From: CAVUCH01 sp963739995
GTDB taxonomy: Bacteria; Acidobacteriota; Vicinamibacteria; Vicinamibacterales; JAENWD01
Direction of reading: 5' to 3'
NCBI GenBank assembly: GCA_963739995.1
Contig: CAVUCH010000002.1
Span: 53,053 to 117,052 of the forward strand
DNA: 64,000 nucleotides
This document shows positions 17,709 through 26,738 of the stretch, in pieces. Position 1 is the stretch's first letter; every line of letters begins with the position of its first letter. Both the position numbers and the translations under genes were made by a program. The notes below the pieces were generated by a model. It was not told the origin of the DNA and did not search any database. It worked only from the letters and a program-made list of their open reading frames with translations.

Positions 17709-18564
17709 TTACACCTTCCATGCGACGGGGACGCGAGGATCGGGAAGGTAGGCACAGTAGGTGCCGGTGCGGATAGCGCGCTCGAGGTGGGCGCCCAAGG
17801 GAGGATGGTGAGCACGGATTCGCCCCATGGCATGTCGAACCGCTCGTGTCACACTGGCTCTGGCGCGCTCCGCGACGGAACCCACGCGTCGGTCGCGCCC
17901 GCCGAGCCCGATCGCTCGGGACAACTCGCGCGAAAGGAAGTCCAGTTCGGCCGTTGCCTGCGCAACCCGTGATGTGTCCCCCAGTGTTCGCGCCTCCTCC
18001 AGATCGTCCGTGATTTCGGTGAGCCGCCGGCGGTACGCGTTCTTCGCACGGGCATCGAGCACCGGAGAGATCTCGGCGCGGAGGACGCGTTGGAGCGTGG
18101 TCGCGGCCTGTGCCCACGTCGATGGCTACACGTGCCCACTCTCGGGCGCGCGCAAAGTCGCCGGATAGCAACCGTTCGTAGCTCCGCACCACCGCGAGCC
18201 ACGCGTGAACCGGTGTGTCGTCCTGTCCCTCGAGGAGCCGCTCCGCCCGCTTCACCCATCCGCGAATAGGGGCGAGGAGGGCCATATCGAACAGGAGGTG
18301 CAGCGCGACGCGCACGGCCGCACCCGCCGCGGCGAGACGGTCGCCCGCTCGCAACCCCTCTGCGTGCACTCGCTCCCATGCGTCTAGCGTCGCGTCGACG
18401 TGACCCGCGGCATACGCACAACTGGCGAACAGCGCGAGATCTGGTCCGTCCAGAAGCTGATGCCCGTCGGCCTGCACGAACAGCTCGTACGCCTGTTGCC
18501 AGTCGCCGTGTCCCGCGGCGTCACGCGCGTGGGTCAGGAGCGGCTCGTCGCCCACCTCATGCAT
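17709..18564 (-). pseudogene. remnant of a TPR/AAA-type transcriptional regulator
   Basis: ATG at 18564 starts MHEVGDEPLLTHARDAAGHGDWQQAYELFVQADG... DATLDAWERVHAEGLRAGDRLAAAGAAVRVALHLL... SGDFARAREWARVAIDVG, a tetratricopeptide-like region seen in large LuxR-type regulators. The frame then fails near 18105. A different frame carries WAQAATTLQRVLRAEISPVLDARAKNAYRRRLTEITDDLEEARTLGDTSRV...LSRAIGLGGRDRRVGSVAERARASVTRAVRHAMGRI...IRTGTYCAYLPDPRVPVAW, the C-terminal domain of AAA/cyclase-type ATPases. The normal middle (AAA and HTH parts) is missing. I read it as two ends of regulator genes joined by deletion, plus a frame change. Confidence 0.7.
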
Positions 18565-18624
18565 GGCATGTCCGCTTGGGAGCTGTGCCCGGCCTTGAGT
18601 GGTTGTGGCGCGGCGCCGGCGCGA

Positions 18625-19119
18625 GTCGCTTTCGATCCGATCCGCACCTGGAATTGGGTGAAGGCGACTGACACGACCGGTCAGGTCTTCGCCTGCCAGC
18701 AGTTCACATGGCTCTTCTCCAATGCCTTCCTGCGCAACAAGGAGGCGGTGCATCAGACCATCAGCCTGTTGACGAGCAACCCCAACCCCATCGGCCCGGA
18801 GGCCTACAACCGGCAGGCGCAGGCGTACCTGCGGTATGACGCGCTCGACCGGCTGGTCGACATCAGGTCGCCGACCCTCGTGATTGTCGGCGAACAGGAT
18901 CTGCTCACGCCGCCATGGGTCTGCCGAGAGGTCGCCGACAGAATCCCCGGCTCCCGATTCGAGATGATCACGGGCGCCGGAGCGTCACATGTGGTGCCGA
19001 TTGAGCGTCCGGACGATTTCAATCGCCTGGTGACAAGGTTCCTCGCAGCCTCGGCGGCAACCGGGGTGTCCGCCGCGCCCGTGACCCCGGTGATCGTCGG
19101 AGCACAGGAGAGGCGCTGA
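18625..19119 (+). pseudogene. C-terminal half of an alpha/beta hydrolase
   Basis: From about 18625 the frame reads VAFDPIRTWNWVKATDTTGQVFACQQFTWLFSNAFLRNKEAV... PEAYNRQAQAYLRYDALDRLVDIRSPTLVIVGEQDLLTPPWVCREVADRIPGSRFEMITGAGASHVVPIERPDDFNRLVTRFL. This is the cap region plus the acid (D in GEQDLLTPP) and histidine (SHVVPIERP) ends of an alpha/beta hydrolase. The N-terminal half with the nucleophile elbow is absent; the upstream part of the frame is the antisense of the truncated TPR gene. It is probably a non-functional fragment. Confidence 0.75.
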
Positions 19120-19157
19120 ACCTGCCGTCGTCAAGGGGCGCCGAATGGGGCGGGACG

Positions 19158-20717
19158 CTAGAGCTGATATCCCTTTGCGAGGGCCGAGAATGCGGTCACT
19201 TCCGCAGCCTGGCGCGACGAATCCCAGCCAAGCTCGCTCGCCATCAGCCGCGAAACCTCGGGTGCCATGGTTTCCGCCGCGCGCGCGTTGAGGAACAACG
19301 CCCGCGTGCGGCGCGCGAGCACGTCCTCGACGGTCCGGGCCATCTCGTGGCGGGCGGCCCACACGACTTCAGCGCCTGTGTACGGCAACCGCGCATGGAG
19401 CGGCGCCGCCAGCGACGGTGTCGCGCGCATCAGATCTTGAATCGCTGGCGCGTCAGATCCGTACACGCCGAGCGTGCCAAACCGGCCCGCGTTCGAGTGG
19501 TATCCGTGGACGTTGAGCGTACGCGTCACGCAAGGCCGCTCCGCCAGGCGCCCGAGATCGGCCGCCTGATCCACGGTGTGCTCCGCCATGTTCCGGTAGG
19601 TCGTCCACTTGCCGCCGGCCGTCGTCAGCAGCCCCGAGGCATCGATGTGAATCGTATGGTCGCGCGAAAGCGCCGCGGTCAACTTGCCGTCTCCGCTCTT
19701 GACGAGCGGACGGATGCCGACGAACACACTCAGGACGTCGTCTCGAGTCGGTGGCTTGTGAAGGTACTGGCCTGCCGTCTCGAGGATGAACTCGATCTCC
19801 TGTGGCAGCGGGCGCGGCTCCAGCGTCGGCGTCGCAATCGGTGTATCGGTGGTGCCGACGAGCGCGTGACCGTGCCACGGAATCGCGAACATGACTCGAC
19901 CGTCCGACGTGTGCGGCACCATGATCGCCGCGTCGGCCGATAGAAAGGAGTGGTCGAACACCAGGTGAATGCCCTGGCTCGGCGCGATCAGCGTCTCCGC
20001 CTCGGGCTCGGCCAGCCGGCGCACCGAGTCGGAAAACGCACCGGTCGCATTGACGACCACGCGCGCCGGGATCGTCCATTGACGCCCGGTTTCCTGATCG
20101 GCCGCGATGATGCCATCGATGAAACCGTCGGCGCCCTTCGTCATCGCCACGACGCGGACGTAATTCACCATCGTCGCACCCTGGTCGGCAGCCGTTTCCA
20201 CCAGGTTGATCAGCAGCCGCGCATCGTCGAACTGGCCGTCGTAGTAGACGACCCCGCCGCGCAGCCCGTCGGTCTTGATCGTCGGCAGCCGCGACAGGGT
20301 CTCCTCGCGTGTCAGGATTTCTGACGTGCCGAACCCGTACTTGCCGGCAAGCACGTTGTAGATCTTGAGTCCAAGCCCGTAGAAGGGCGCTTCCCACCAG
20401 TCGTAGTTCGGCACGACGAAGGCGAGGTTGCTGACCAGATGGGGAGCGTTCTGTCGAAGCAGGCCGCGCTCCTTGAGCGCTTCCATCACCAGCGCGATGT
20501 TGCCCTGTTCGAGGTACCGCACTCCCCCGTGCGCGAGCTTGGTGCTCCGGCTCGACGTGCCTTTGCCGAAGTCATGCTGTTCCAGGAGGAGAACGTCGTA
20601 GCCGCGGCTGGCGGCATCGACCGCGATGCCAACGCCCGTGGCGCCGCCGCCGATGATGACAATGTCCCAGGGATTGCGCCGCTCCTCGAGCCGGACGAGC
20701 ATATCGGCCCTGCGCAT
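19158..20717 (-). CDS. glpD: glycerol-3-phosphate dehydrogenase (FAD)
   Basis: 519 residues. N-terminal FAD-binding GGGATGVG (23-30), then the GlpD signature ASRGYDVLLLEQHDFGKGTSSRSTKLAHGGVRYLEQGN and TAGGKWTTYRNMAEHTVDQA towards the C-terminus, followed by the GlpD C-terminal helical domain. It oxidises sn-glycerol-3-phosphate to dihydroxyacetone phosphate at the inner membrane, passing electrons to quinone. It is downstream of glpK on the same strand. The gap is filled by palindromic element C, whose end lies one base before the glpD start codon, so the ribosome site (AAGGA, about 15 bases upstream) lies in the repeat arm. Confidence 0.95.
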   Translation of the reverse strand: MRRADMLVRLEERRNPWDIVIIGGGATGVGIAVDAASRGYDVLLLEQHDFGKGTSSRSTKLAHGGVRYLEQGNIALVMEALKERGLLRQNAPHLVSNLAFVVPNYDWWEAPFYGLGLKIYNVLAGKYGFGTSEILTREETLSRLPTIKTDGLRGGVVYYDGQFDDARLLINLVETAADQGATMVNYVRVVAMTKGADGFIDGIIAADQETGRQWTIPARVVVNATGAFSDSVRRLAEPEAETLIAPSQGIHLVFDHSFLSADAAIMVPHTSDGRVMFAIPWHGHALVGTTDTPIATPTLEPRPLPQEIEFILETAGQYLHKPPTRDDVLSVFVGIRPLVKSGDGKLTAALSRDHTIHIDASGLLTTAGGKWTTYRNMAEHTVDQAADLGRLAERPCVTRTLNVHGYHSNAGRFGTLGVYGSDAPAIQDLMRATPSLAAPLHARLPYTGAEVVWAARHEMARTVEDVLARRTRALFLNARAAETMAPEVSRLMASELGWDSSRQAAEVTAFSALAKGYQL

Positions 20718-20718
20718 G

Positions 20719-20885
20719 CTAGTGGCCTGTCCTTGTCATTTGTGGAGTGGATGTCGGAGCGCGGCGCCCGAGTGGCAAGGCGTGAGGAGCGAGCATATCG
20801 GGAATATTCGAGCGACGAGCAACGCCGCCAGTCGGGATGCCCCGCCCGACAGGCACTCTACAAAATGACAAGGACAGGCCACTAG
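20719..20885 (-). repeat. palindromic element C (167 bp) between glpK and glpD
   Basis: Perfect 22-base inverted arms (20719-20740 and 20864-20885), with CTAGTGGCC ends as in element B but a different inner arm (CCTTGTCATT against ATCAGCTGAA). Read on the minus strand, its core follows element B closely (GGGCGGGGCATCCCG, CTGGCGGCGTTGCT, CGCTCGAATA, CGCCTTGCCA, GGCGCCGCGCTCCGA). The terminal CTAG provides the TAG stop codon of glpK (20882-20884). Confidence 0.92.
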
Positions 20886-22378
20886 TCACTCCCCGCGATC
20901 CAGGACTTCGAGCGGTTCAATGCCTCGTGCCACTCCGCGCGGCGCGCCGCCGTCGCTGACGATGGTGTTGACGGCTCGAAGCGTCTGTCGACGCGCCAAT
21001 GGCGGGCGAGTGCGTCGATCGAGTCCCAGAAGCCAACCGCCAGGCCGGCAAGGTACGCTGCGCCCAGCGCCGTCGTCTCGGTCACTTTCGGCCGCACGAC
21101 GGCCACGCCGAGCAGGTCGGCCTGAAACTGCAGCAGGTAGTTGTTGGCTGCCGCGCCGCCGTCGACGCGCAGTTCCGCCACATCGATTCCCGCATCGTCT
21201 CGTGTCGCTTCGAGCAGGTCGGCGACCTGAAACGCGATGCTCTCCAGGGCGGCCCTGGCGATGTGGGCGGCTTTCGTGCCGCGCGTGATCCCCACGATGG
21301 TGCCGCGCGCGTACGGGTCCCAGTGCGGCGCGCCCAAGCCGGCAAATGCCGGCACGAGGTAGACGCCGCCACTGTCCGCCACGGAAAGCGCCAGCTCCTC
21401 GACGTCGGACGATTCCCTGATAATGCCCAGCCCATCACGCAGCCATTGGACCACTGCGCCGCCGATGAAGACGCTGCCTTCGAGCGCGTACATCGTCTTG
21501 CCGCCGACCCGCCAGGCCACCGTCGAGAGCAGTCGGTTGCGTGAGGCAGCCGGTCGCTCACCGGTGTTCTGCAACAGGAAGCAGCCGGTGCCATAGGTGT
21601 TCTTCGTCAGTCCGGGGGAGACGCACATCTGGCCGAACAGCGCGGCCTGCTGGTCACCGGCGATGCCGGCGATAGGAACGCCGCCGGCGCCGAGCGTCGT
21701 CGAGACGCGGCCGTAGATCTCGCTCGATGAACGGACGTCGGGCAGCATGCTGGCGGGCACTCGCAGCAGCCTCAGCAGATCGTCGTCCCACGTCATTGTG
21801 TTGATGTTGAACAGCATGGTCCGCGAGGCGTTGCTGACATCCGTGATGTGCGTCGAGTCGCTCGTGAGCTGCCACACCAGCCAGCTGTCGATCGTTCCGA
21901 ACGCCAGCTTGCCGGCCTCGGCCCGGGCGCGCGCGCCGGGGACGTTGTCGAGAATCCACGCTATCTTGCTGCCGGAGAAGTAGGCGTCGATGACGAGCCC
22001 GGTGCGTTCTCGAATGAAGTCTTCGTGGCCGTCGCGTTTCAGGCGATCACAGAAATCTGCGGTCCGGCGGTCCTGCCAGACGATCGCGTTGTAGACAGGC
22101 TCTCCGGTCGCGCGGTCCCACACGACGGTGGTCTCGCGCTGGTTGGTGATGCCGATGGCGACGATGTCCCGCGGCCGAAGGTGCGCGCGCCCCAGCGCCT
22201 CGGTCACCACCGAAATCTGCGTCGCCCAGATTTCGCCGGGGTCGTGCTCAACCCACCCTGGACGGGGGAAGATCTGTGGAAACTCGCGCTGTCCAACGGC
22301 AACGATGGAAGCATCGTGATCGAAGACGATCGCGCGCGAGCTTGTGGTGCCCTGGTCGAGGGCGATGATGTGCGGCAC
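20882..22378 (-). CDS. glpK: glycerol kinase
   Basis: 498 residues, the usual length. Begins MPHIIALDQGTTSSRAIVFDHDA (phosphate-1 loop DQGTTSSR at 8-15), with PGWVEHDPGEIW, ITNQRETTVVWDRATGEPVYNAIVWQDRRTADFCDRLK, and the C-terminal RVDGGAAANNYLLQFQADLLGVAVVRPKVTETTALGAAYLAGLAVG. It phosphorylates glycerol to glycerol-3-phosphate, the substrate of GlpD encoded just downstream. AGGAG sits about 10 bases before ATG 22378. The last codons (WIAGSD) are followed by a stop codon lying inside palindromic element C. No glycerol facilitator or GlpR was seen here. Confidence 0.96.
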   Translation of the reverse strand: MPHIIALDQGTTSSRAIVFDHDASIVAVGQREFPQIFPRPGWVEHDPGEIWATQISVVTEALGRAHLRPRDIVAIGITNQRETTVVWDRATGEPVYNAIVWQDRRTADFCDRLKRDGHEDFIRERTGLVIDAYFSGSKIAWILDNVPGARARAEAGKLAFGTIDSWLVWQLTSDSTHITDVSNASRTMLFNINTMTWDDDLLRLLRVPASMLPDVRSSSEIYGRVSTTLGAGGVPIAGIAGDQQAALFGQMCVSPGLTKNTYGTGCFLLQNTGERPAASRNRLLSTVAWRVGGKTMYALEGSVFIGGAVVQWLRDGLGIIRESSDVEELALSVADSGGVYLVPAFAGLGAPHWDPYARGTIVGITRGTKAAHIARAALESIAFQVADLLEATRDDAGIDVAELRVDGGAAANNYLLQFQADLLGVAVVRPKVTETTALGAAYLAGLAVGFWDSIDALARHWRVDRRFEPSTPSSATAARRAEWHEALNRSKSWIAGSD

Positions 22379-22720
22379 GGTTGTGACTCCTGAGGTGACG
22401 GCAGGCCTGCAGGGAACCCGGGAGTCGACATTCTACATTCGGCGTTCTGCCATCCGAACGTGTTCCGCTGCCGGCATCCGACACAGTCGATGAACACGAA
22501 CCGGATCAGCGGAATACCGTGCCGCGAACGATGCGTCTGGACAGATCCGATTTCCGGCGGGTGCCGATGCGGTTAGGCTGATGCTGGCTCAGCCGACATA
22601 GGTGGTCGATGGCGCCGGGCGTGCCGGCGCCATCGACGACCGCTTAAGCCACCTTCGAGTGTCACTGCGTCTCGTTGCGCGCTTTCGCCGGTGACCATGA
22701 TGACGGTGTTGCGATCCGGA
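22379..22720. other. gap between glpK and the VOC gene
   Basis: 342 bases. Contains the glpK ribosome site and presumably its promoter, and a strong hairpin at 22605-22637. No gene was seen. Confidence 0.5.
22605..22637 (-). terminator. strong hairpin 3' of the VOC gene
   Basis: GTCGATGGCGCCGG (22605-22618) and CCGGCGCCATCGAC (22624-22637) form a perfect 14-bp stem with a 5-base loop. It lies about 85 bases beyond the VOC stop codon on the minus strand. There is no T-run, so assignment as a terminator is an inference. Confidence 0.5.
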
Positions 22721-23506
22721 CTATTGTGCGTGCCTCGCATGCAGGGCGAACGCGGCACCCTGCGGGTCCATCGCGTTCACGATCCAGTCGCCGCCAGGCA
22801 CCTCCATCGGGCCGTTGAGGATCTGCCCTCCGTTTGCCTTGATGCGTTCGACCGCGGCGGTGATGTCGGGCACGCGGAAATAGATCTGCCAGTTGGGCGG
22901 CACGTGCGCCATCTCGGCCGGCTTGTTCATCATGCCGCCGATCATCCCGTGAGGGCGGTTGAACATCTGGTATTTGCCCGCCGGACCCATGTCGAGCGCC
23001 TCGCTGGGCTGCCAGCCGAAGATCCCCTGGTAGAACTTCATCGCCGCCGGTGCGTCGGTCGTCATCAGCTCGTGCCAGGACGCTTCACCGACTTCTGCTG
23101 CTGCCTCCGGCTGCTGGTCAGTGGTTGCCGGCTCGTAGATGTAGAAGGCGGCGCCCTGCGGATCCTTCATCATCTGCATGCGCCCGACGGTCGGTACTTC
23201 GATCACCGGACTACACTCGCTGCCACCGAGTCGCTTGATCTGGGCGGCAGCCTCCTCCAGTTTGGGCACGCCGACGTACATCGCCCAAAACGGCGGCGCA
23301 TTCATGCCTTGAGGCCTCGGCAGTACGCCCGCGACAGGGACTTTTTCCCGCCGACTGAACATCGTGTAGGGCTGAGGCGAGCCCTCGAATGGCGCCGACG
23401 ACCAGCCGACCACATTCTTGTAAAAGGATTCGGCGGCTTCCATATCGGTTGTCATCAACTCGTACCACAGCGGACGTCCAAGCAGCGTTGAAGTGGCGAC
23501 AGTCAT
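22721..23506 (-). CDS. two-domain VOC (glyoxalase-like) protein
   Basis: 261 residues from ATG 23506, chosen because AGGAGG lies 9 bases upstream; the frame could extend 14 codons further. There are two tandem VOC modules: residues about 8-120 (GRPLWYELMTTDMEAAESFYKNVVGW ... PYTMFSRREKVPVAGVL ... GRMQMMKDPQGAAFYIYEP) and 135-255 (SWHELMTTDAPAAMKFYQGIFGWQPSEALDMG ... QIYFRVPDITAAVERIKANGGQILNGPMEVPGG ... DPQGAAFALH). This layout matches the CFP30/27-kDa antigen-like branch. The substrate is unknown; family members include metal-dependent lyases, dioxygenases and resistance proteins. Confidence 0.85.
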   Translation of the reverse strand: MTVATSTLLGRPLWYELMTTDMEAAESFYKNVVGWSSAPFEGSPQPYTMFSRREKVPVAGVLPRPQGMNAPPFWAMYVGVPKLEEAAAQIKRLGGSECSPVIEVPTVGRMQMMKDPQGAAFYIYEPATTDQQPEAAAEVGEASWHELMTTDAPAAMKFYQGIFGWQPSEALDMGPAGKYQMFNRPHGMIGGMMNKPAEMAHVPPNWQIYFRVPDITAAVERIKANGGQILNGPMEVPGGDWIVNAMDPQGAAFALHARHAQ

Positions 23507-24107
23507 TCGAATCCTCCTGGCATTGGAAAACCCAACGGAATCACTCACCGAGTTGGGACGGAATCAGACTGGCCGTCGCCCGCCCTGCCGTGCTGCGTCG
23601 ATTTCGGCGGCTCCCGCCTTGACGAGTGTCGTGACGGGGTCGACGGGGATTTGTCCGGCTGGGATCGAATCGAACGACGGTGTTCGAGCCATCATCGCGT
23701 CGAGATCCGCCACGTGCGGCATCCCCGACCGTCCCGTTCATCACGAACAAGCAGACGTCATGCCGCGCAGCGGCGATACTGCCAGGGGCCTGCGGCGGTA
23801 TCGAATGCCGGGACGCCTCTCCGCATGACTTCCTCGACGTCTGCACGGCCGCGAGGATTGCTGAACGCAACGGTTCGGGTCGCGTCCGGGACAGCGGTTC
23901 AGCTTGCGAAGACCTCATGGCTCAGGATTCAGCTGAGGCGGGCAGATGGCAACCTCGCGCAAACTGGCCACCGACGTGCTGCCGACGTGCTCGATGCGAT
24001 GCGCCAGACCAGCTACGGCGGGCCAGATCCGCGCGCGAAGATCCTCGAAGCGGCGCGGCCACCCGGGATCGTACTCGGTAACAACGACAGTCGGGCTACT
24101 GTTGTGT
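23507..24107. other. gap with no confident gene
   Basis: About 600 bases upstream of the VOC gene. Open frames in several phases overlap without recognisable motifs. On the minus strand one phase near 23560-23720 reads like protein (DLDAMMARTPSFDSIPAGQIPVDPVTTLVKAGAAEIDAA) and could be the end of a decayed gene, but it cannot be followed upstream. Confidence 0.35.
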
Positions 24108-24626
24108 ATGCCCCTGAAGTCGATTCGCGCCTGGCTTCGCGTCGATCGCCCGGAGCAGGACGAGTTCGCGCCGCTGCGCGAGACGCTCGAAGCGCTGGAT
24201 CATCTCGAACCCGACCGCGCCCGGTATCTCGGCGCGTTTGCCTATCTGCTCGGCCGCGTCGCGCACGCCGATCAGCACGTCTCGCCTGAGGAAACGAGCG
24301 CCATGGAGGCGCTCGTCCGGGAACACGGCCAGCTGCCGCACGACCAGGCGACGATGGTGGTGCAGCTGGCGAAGACCAGCAACCTCCTGTTTGGCGGGAC
24401 GGCCAACTTCCTCGTCGCGCGGGAGTTTTCCGCGCTGGCAGCCTACGACCAGAAGCTTGCCCTGATGCGATGCTTGTTCGAAGTGTCGGCCACAGACGAG
24501 GCGATCTCGACCGCCGAGGAAGGCGAGATCCATCGCATTGCCAACGAACTTCGCATCAATCCGCCCGATCTGGTCGCGCTGCGCGTGGCCCATCGGCGCC
24601 ACCTGCCCGGGGTGTCGCGCGAGTGA
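24108..24626 (+). CDS. TerB-like protein
   Basis: 172 residues from ATG 24108. Helical protein with the TerB pattern of acidic, buried helices: ARYLGAFAYLLGRVAHADQHVSPEETSAMEALVREHGQLPHDQATMVVQLAK near the start and LALMRCLFEVSATDEAISTAEEGEIHRIANELRINPPDLVALRVAHRRHL at the end, repeating the motif with acidic residues that can bind divalent metal (A-D-x-x-[VI]-[ST]-x-x-E). TerB domains occur in tellurite-resistance and many general contexts; no other ter genes are nearby, so no resistance role is implied. Confidence 0.8.
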   Translation: MPLKSIRAWLRVDRPEQDEFAPLRETLEALDHLEPDRARYLGAFAYLLGRVAHADQHVSPEETSAMEALVREHGQLPHDQATMVVQLAKTSNLLFGGTANFLVAREFSALAAYDQKLALMRCLFEVSATDEAISTAEEGEIHRIANELRINPPDLVALRVAHRRHLPGVSRE

Positions 24627-24676
24627 TGGCTCGCCGCGGCGAGGTGCCGTAAACTTGCGCATCGAGGTGGAGACAT

Positions 24677-26584
24677 ATGGCCGCAGCGCAATCCCTTGAA
24701 CCGACGCCACGGAAACCCCTCCGGGTCTGGCCGGGCGTGGCTGCCGTCATCGTGCAGTGGATTGGCTGGTTCGTCGTCCCCGTCGTCCTTCCCGACGCGG
24801 GAATGGCGGGCATGATGGCCGCGATCGCCATGACGCTGGCGATCATCGTATGGTGGCTGTTCTTCAGCCGCGCGCCCTGGGCCGAGCGAATCGGTGCGAT
24901 CGTGCTGATGGTCGTCGGCATCGCGGCGACGTCACGCCTCGTTCACGAGTCCATTTCGAACGGGATGATGGGGTTCATGTTGTACGTGTACGCCATCCCC
25001 GTTCTGTGCCTCGCGCTCGTCATATGGGCCGTGGCCGCGCGGCGGCTCTCTGCGGCACCGCGGCGCTCATGGATGCTCGCGTCGATTCTGCTCGCGTGCG
25101 GCGTGTTCACCACCATTCGGACCGAGGGCATGGACGGCGACGGCGAATCCGATCTCCACTGGCGATGGACGCCAACCACCGAGCAGCGCCTCCTCGCGCA
25201 GGCAGCCGACCCGGCCACGGTCTCTTCTCCGGGCAAGCCGGCGGCCCTGCCGCCGCCGCCGCCAGCAGTCGAAGCGCCGAAGCAACCGCCCAAGATCGAA
25301 GCTGCTGATCAACCTACCCCGGTGCCGCCGGCTCCCGCCGATGCGAAGACGTCCGAGACGCGCGTCGCCTTGGGCGCGAACACGATCGCGGCCGCTGCCG
25401 ATTCGGCGGCAGTGAGGATCGCCGAGTGGCCCGGCTTTCGCGGGCCGGGACGCGACGGCATCATCCGTGGCGCACGGATTGAGACCGATTGGTCCCGGTC
25501 GGCGCCGATCGAGTTGTGGCGCCGGCCCATCGGACCTGGCTGGTCGTCGTTCGCGGTCGACGGCAATTACCTCTATACGCAGGAGCAGCGCGGCGAAGAG
25601 GAGATCGTCTCGTCCTACAACCTGACCACTGGTGCGTCAGTGTGGAAGCATCGCGACCGCACCCGATTCTGGGAGTCGAATGCCGGCGCCGGTCCGCGCG
25701 GCACGCCAACCCTCCACGGCAGCCGCGTCTACACGTTCGGGGCCACCGGAATCCTGAACGCCCTCGACGCCCGCAGCGGCGCCGTCGTCTGGTCGCGCAA
25801 CATCGCATCGCACACCGGCAGGACGATTCCCGACTGGGGGTTCGCGAGCTCACCGCTGATCGCCGGCGACATGGTTGTCGTCGCCGCGGCCGGCGTGCTC
25901 GCGGCCTACGACCTGGCGGCCGGGGATCCACGCTGGATCGGGCCGAAGAAGGGCTCGGGGTACAGCTCGCCGCATCTCACGACAATTGCCGGTGTGCCGC
26001 AGATCGTGCTGCTGAACGGCGACGGGGCGATCGGCGTCGCGCCGGCCGACGGCGCGCTGCTCTGGAAGCATGAATGGCGGAGCGACGGCATCGTGCAGCC
26101 TGCCGTGATCTCAGGCAGCGACGTCCTCGTCGGCAGCGGCTCAGGAATGGGTGCGGTCGGCGTGCGCCGGCTCGCCGTTGCGCATGGGCCCGGCGGCTGG
26201 ATGGTCCAGGAGCGCTGGACGTCGAGCGGACTGAAGCCGTACTACAACGATTTCGTCGTTCACAACGGCCACGCCTTCGGCTTCGATGGCAGCCTCCTCG
26301 CCTGCATCGATCTCGCGGACGGCGCGCGCAAGTGGAAGGGCGGACGCTACGGTCATGGCCAGCTGGTGCTGTTGCCGGAACAAGAGCTGCTGTTGGTCGC
26401 GTCAGAGGACGGCGAGCTGGCACTGGTCAAGGCCGCGACCGACGGATTCACGGAGCTGGCGCGCTTCGCCGCGATTGAGGGTAAGACCTGGAATCACCCG
26501 GTGCTCGTTCGCGACGTCGTTCTCGTGCGCAACGCCGAGGAGATGGCCGCGTTCCGGCTGCCGGTCGCTGCGGCCGCCAAGTAG
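24677..26584 (+). CDS. membrane-anchored PQQ-like beta-propeller protein
   Basis: 635 residues. The N-terminus holds about five transmembrane helices (GVAAVIVQWIGWFVVPVVLP, GMMAAIAMTLAIIVWWLFF, IGAIVLMVVGIAATSRL, GFMLYVYAIPVLCLALVIWAVA, WMLASILLACGVFTTI), then a Pro/Ala-rich linker (about 185-245). A propeller follows from about 255 (WPGFRGPGRDGIIRGARIETDWS, GWSSFAVDGNYLYTQEQRGEEEIVSSYNLTTGASVWKH, LNALDARSGAVVWSRNI, GVLAAYDLAAGDPRWIGPKKGSGYSSPHL). Blades carry the A-x-D-x-x-x-G-x-x-x-W pattern. Relatives are often annotated as PQQ-binding-like or outer-membrane assembly-like proteins; enzymatic activity cannot be claimed. It lies 50 bases after the TerB-like gene. Confidence 0.85.
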   Translation: MAAAQSLEPTPRKPLRVWPGVAAVIVQWIGWFVVPVVLPDAGMAGMMAAIAMTLAIIVWWLFFSRAPWAERIGAIVLMVVGIAATSRLVHESISNGMMGFMLYVYAIPVLCLALVIWAVAARRLSAAPRRSWMLASILLACGVFTTIRTEGMDGDGESDLHWRWTPTTEQRLLAQAADPATVSSPGKPAALPPPPPAVEAPKQPPKIEAADQPTPVPPAPADAKTSETRVALGANTIAAAADSAAVRIAEWPGFRGPGRDGIIRGARIETDWSRSAPIELWRRPIGPGWSSFAVDGNYLYTQEQRGEEEIVSSYNLTTGASVWKHRDRTRFWESNAGAGPRGTPTLHGSRVYTFGATGILNALDARSGAVVWSRNIASHTGRTIPDWGFASSPLIAGDMVVVAAAGVLAAYDLAAGDPRWIGPKKGSGYSSPHLTTIAGVPQIVLLNGDGAIGVAPADGALLWKHEWRSDGIVQPAVISGSDVLVGSGSGMGAVGVRRLAVAHGPGGWMVQERWTSSGLKPYYNDFVVHNGHAFGFDGSLLACIDLADGARKWKGGRYGHGQLVLLPEQELLLVASEDGELALVKAATDGFTELARFAAIEGKTWNHPVLVRDVVLVRNAEEMAAFRLPVAAAAK

Positions 26585-26738
26585 CGTGCCAGGATCGCGA
26601 CCGCTGATTTCACACTGACCCTATCCGACCCGGCGCACTCGCGCGACATGCCAGCCGCGCTACTCGCCAGATTCGAACTTGGCCACTGCCGTCGGACCCT
26701 GCAAGAAAAGGCTTGCTAGGTATGTGGGCTGCGCAGCG

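Noticed and set aside
24108..24626. Tellurite-resistance locus
   Set aside because: Only a TerB-like domain is present, with no terC, terD or terZ neighbours.
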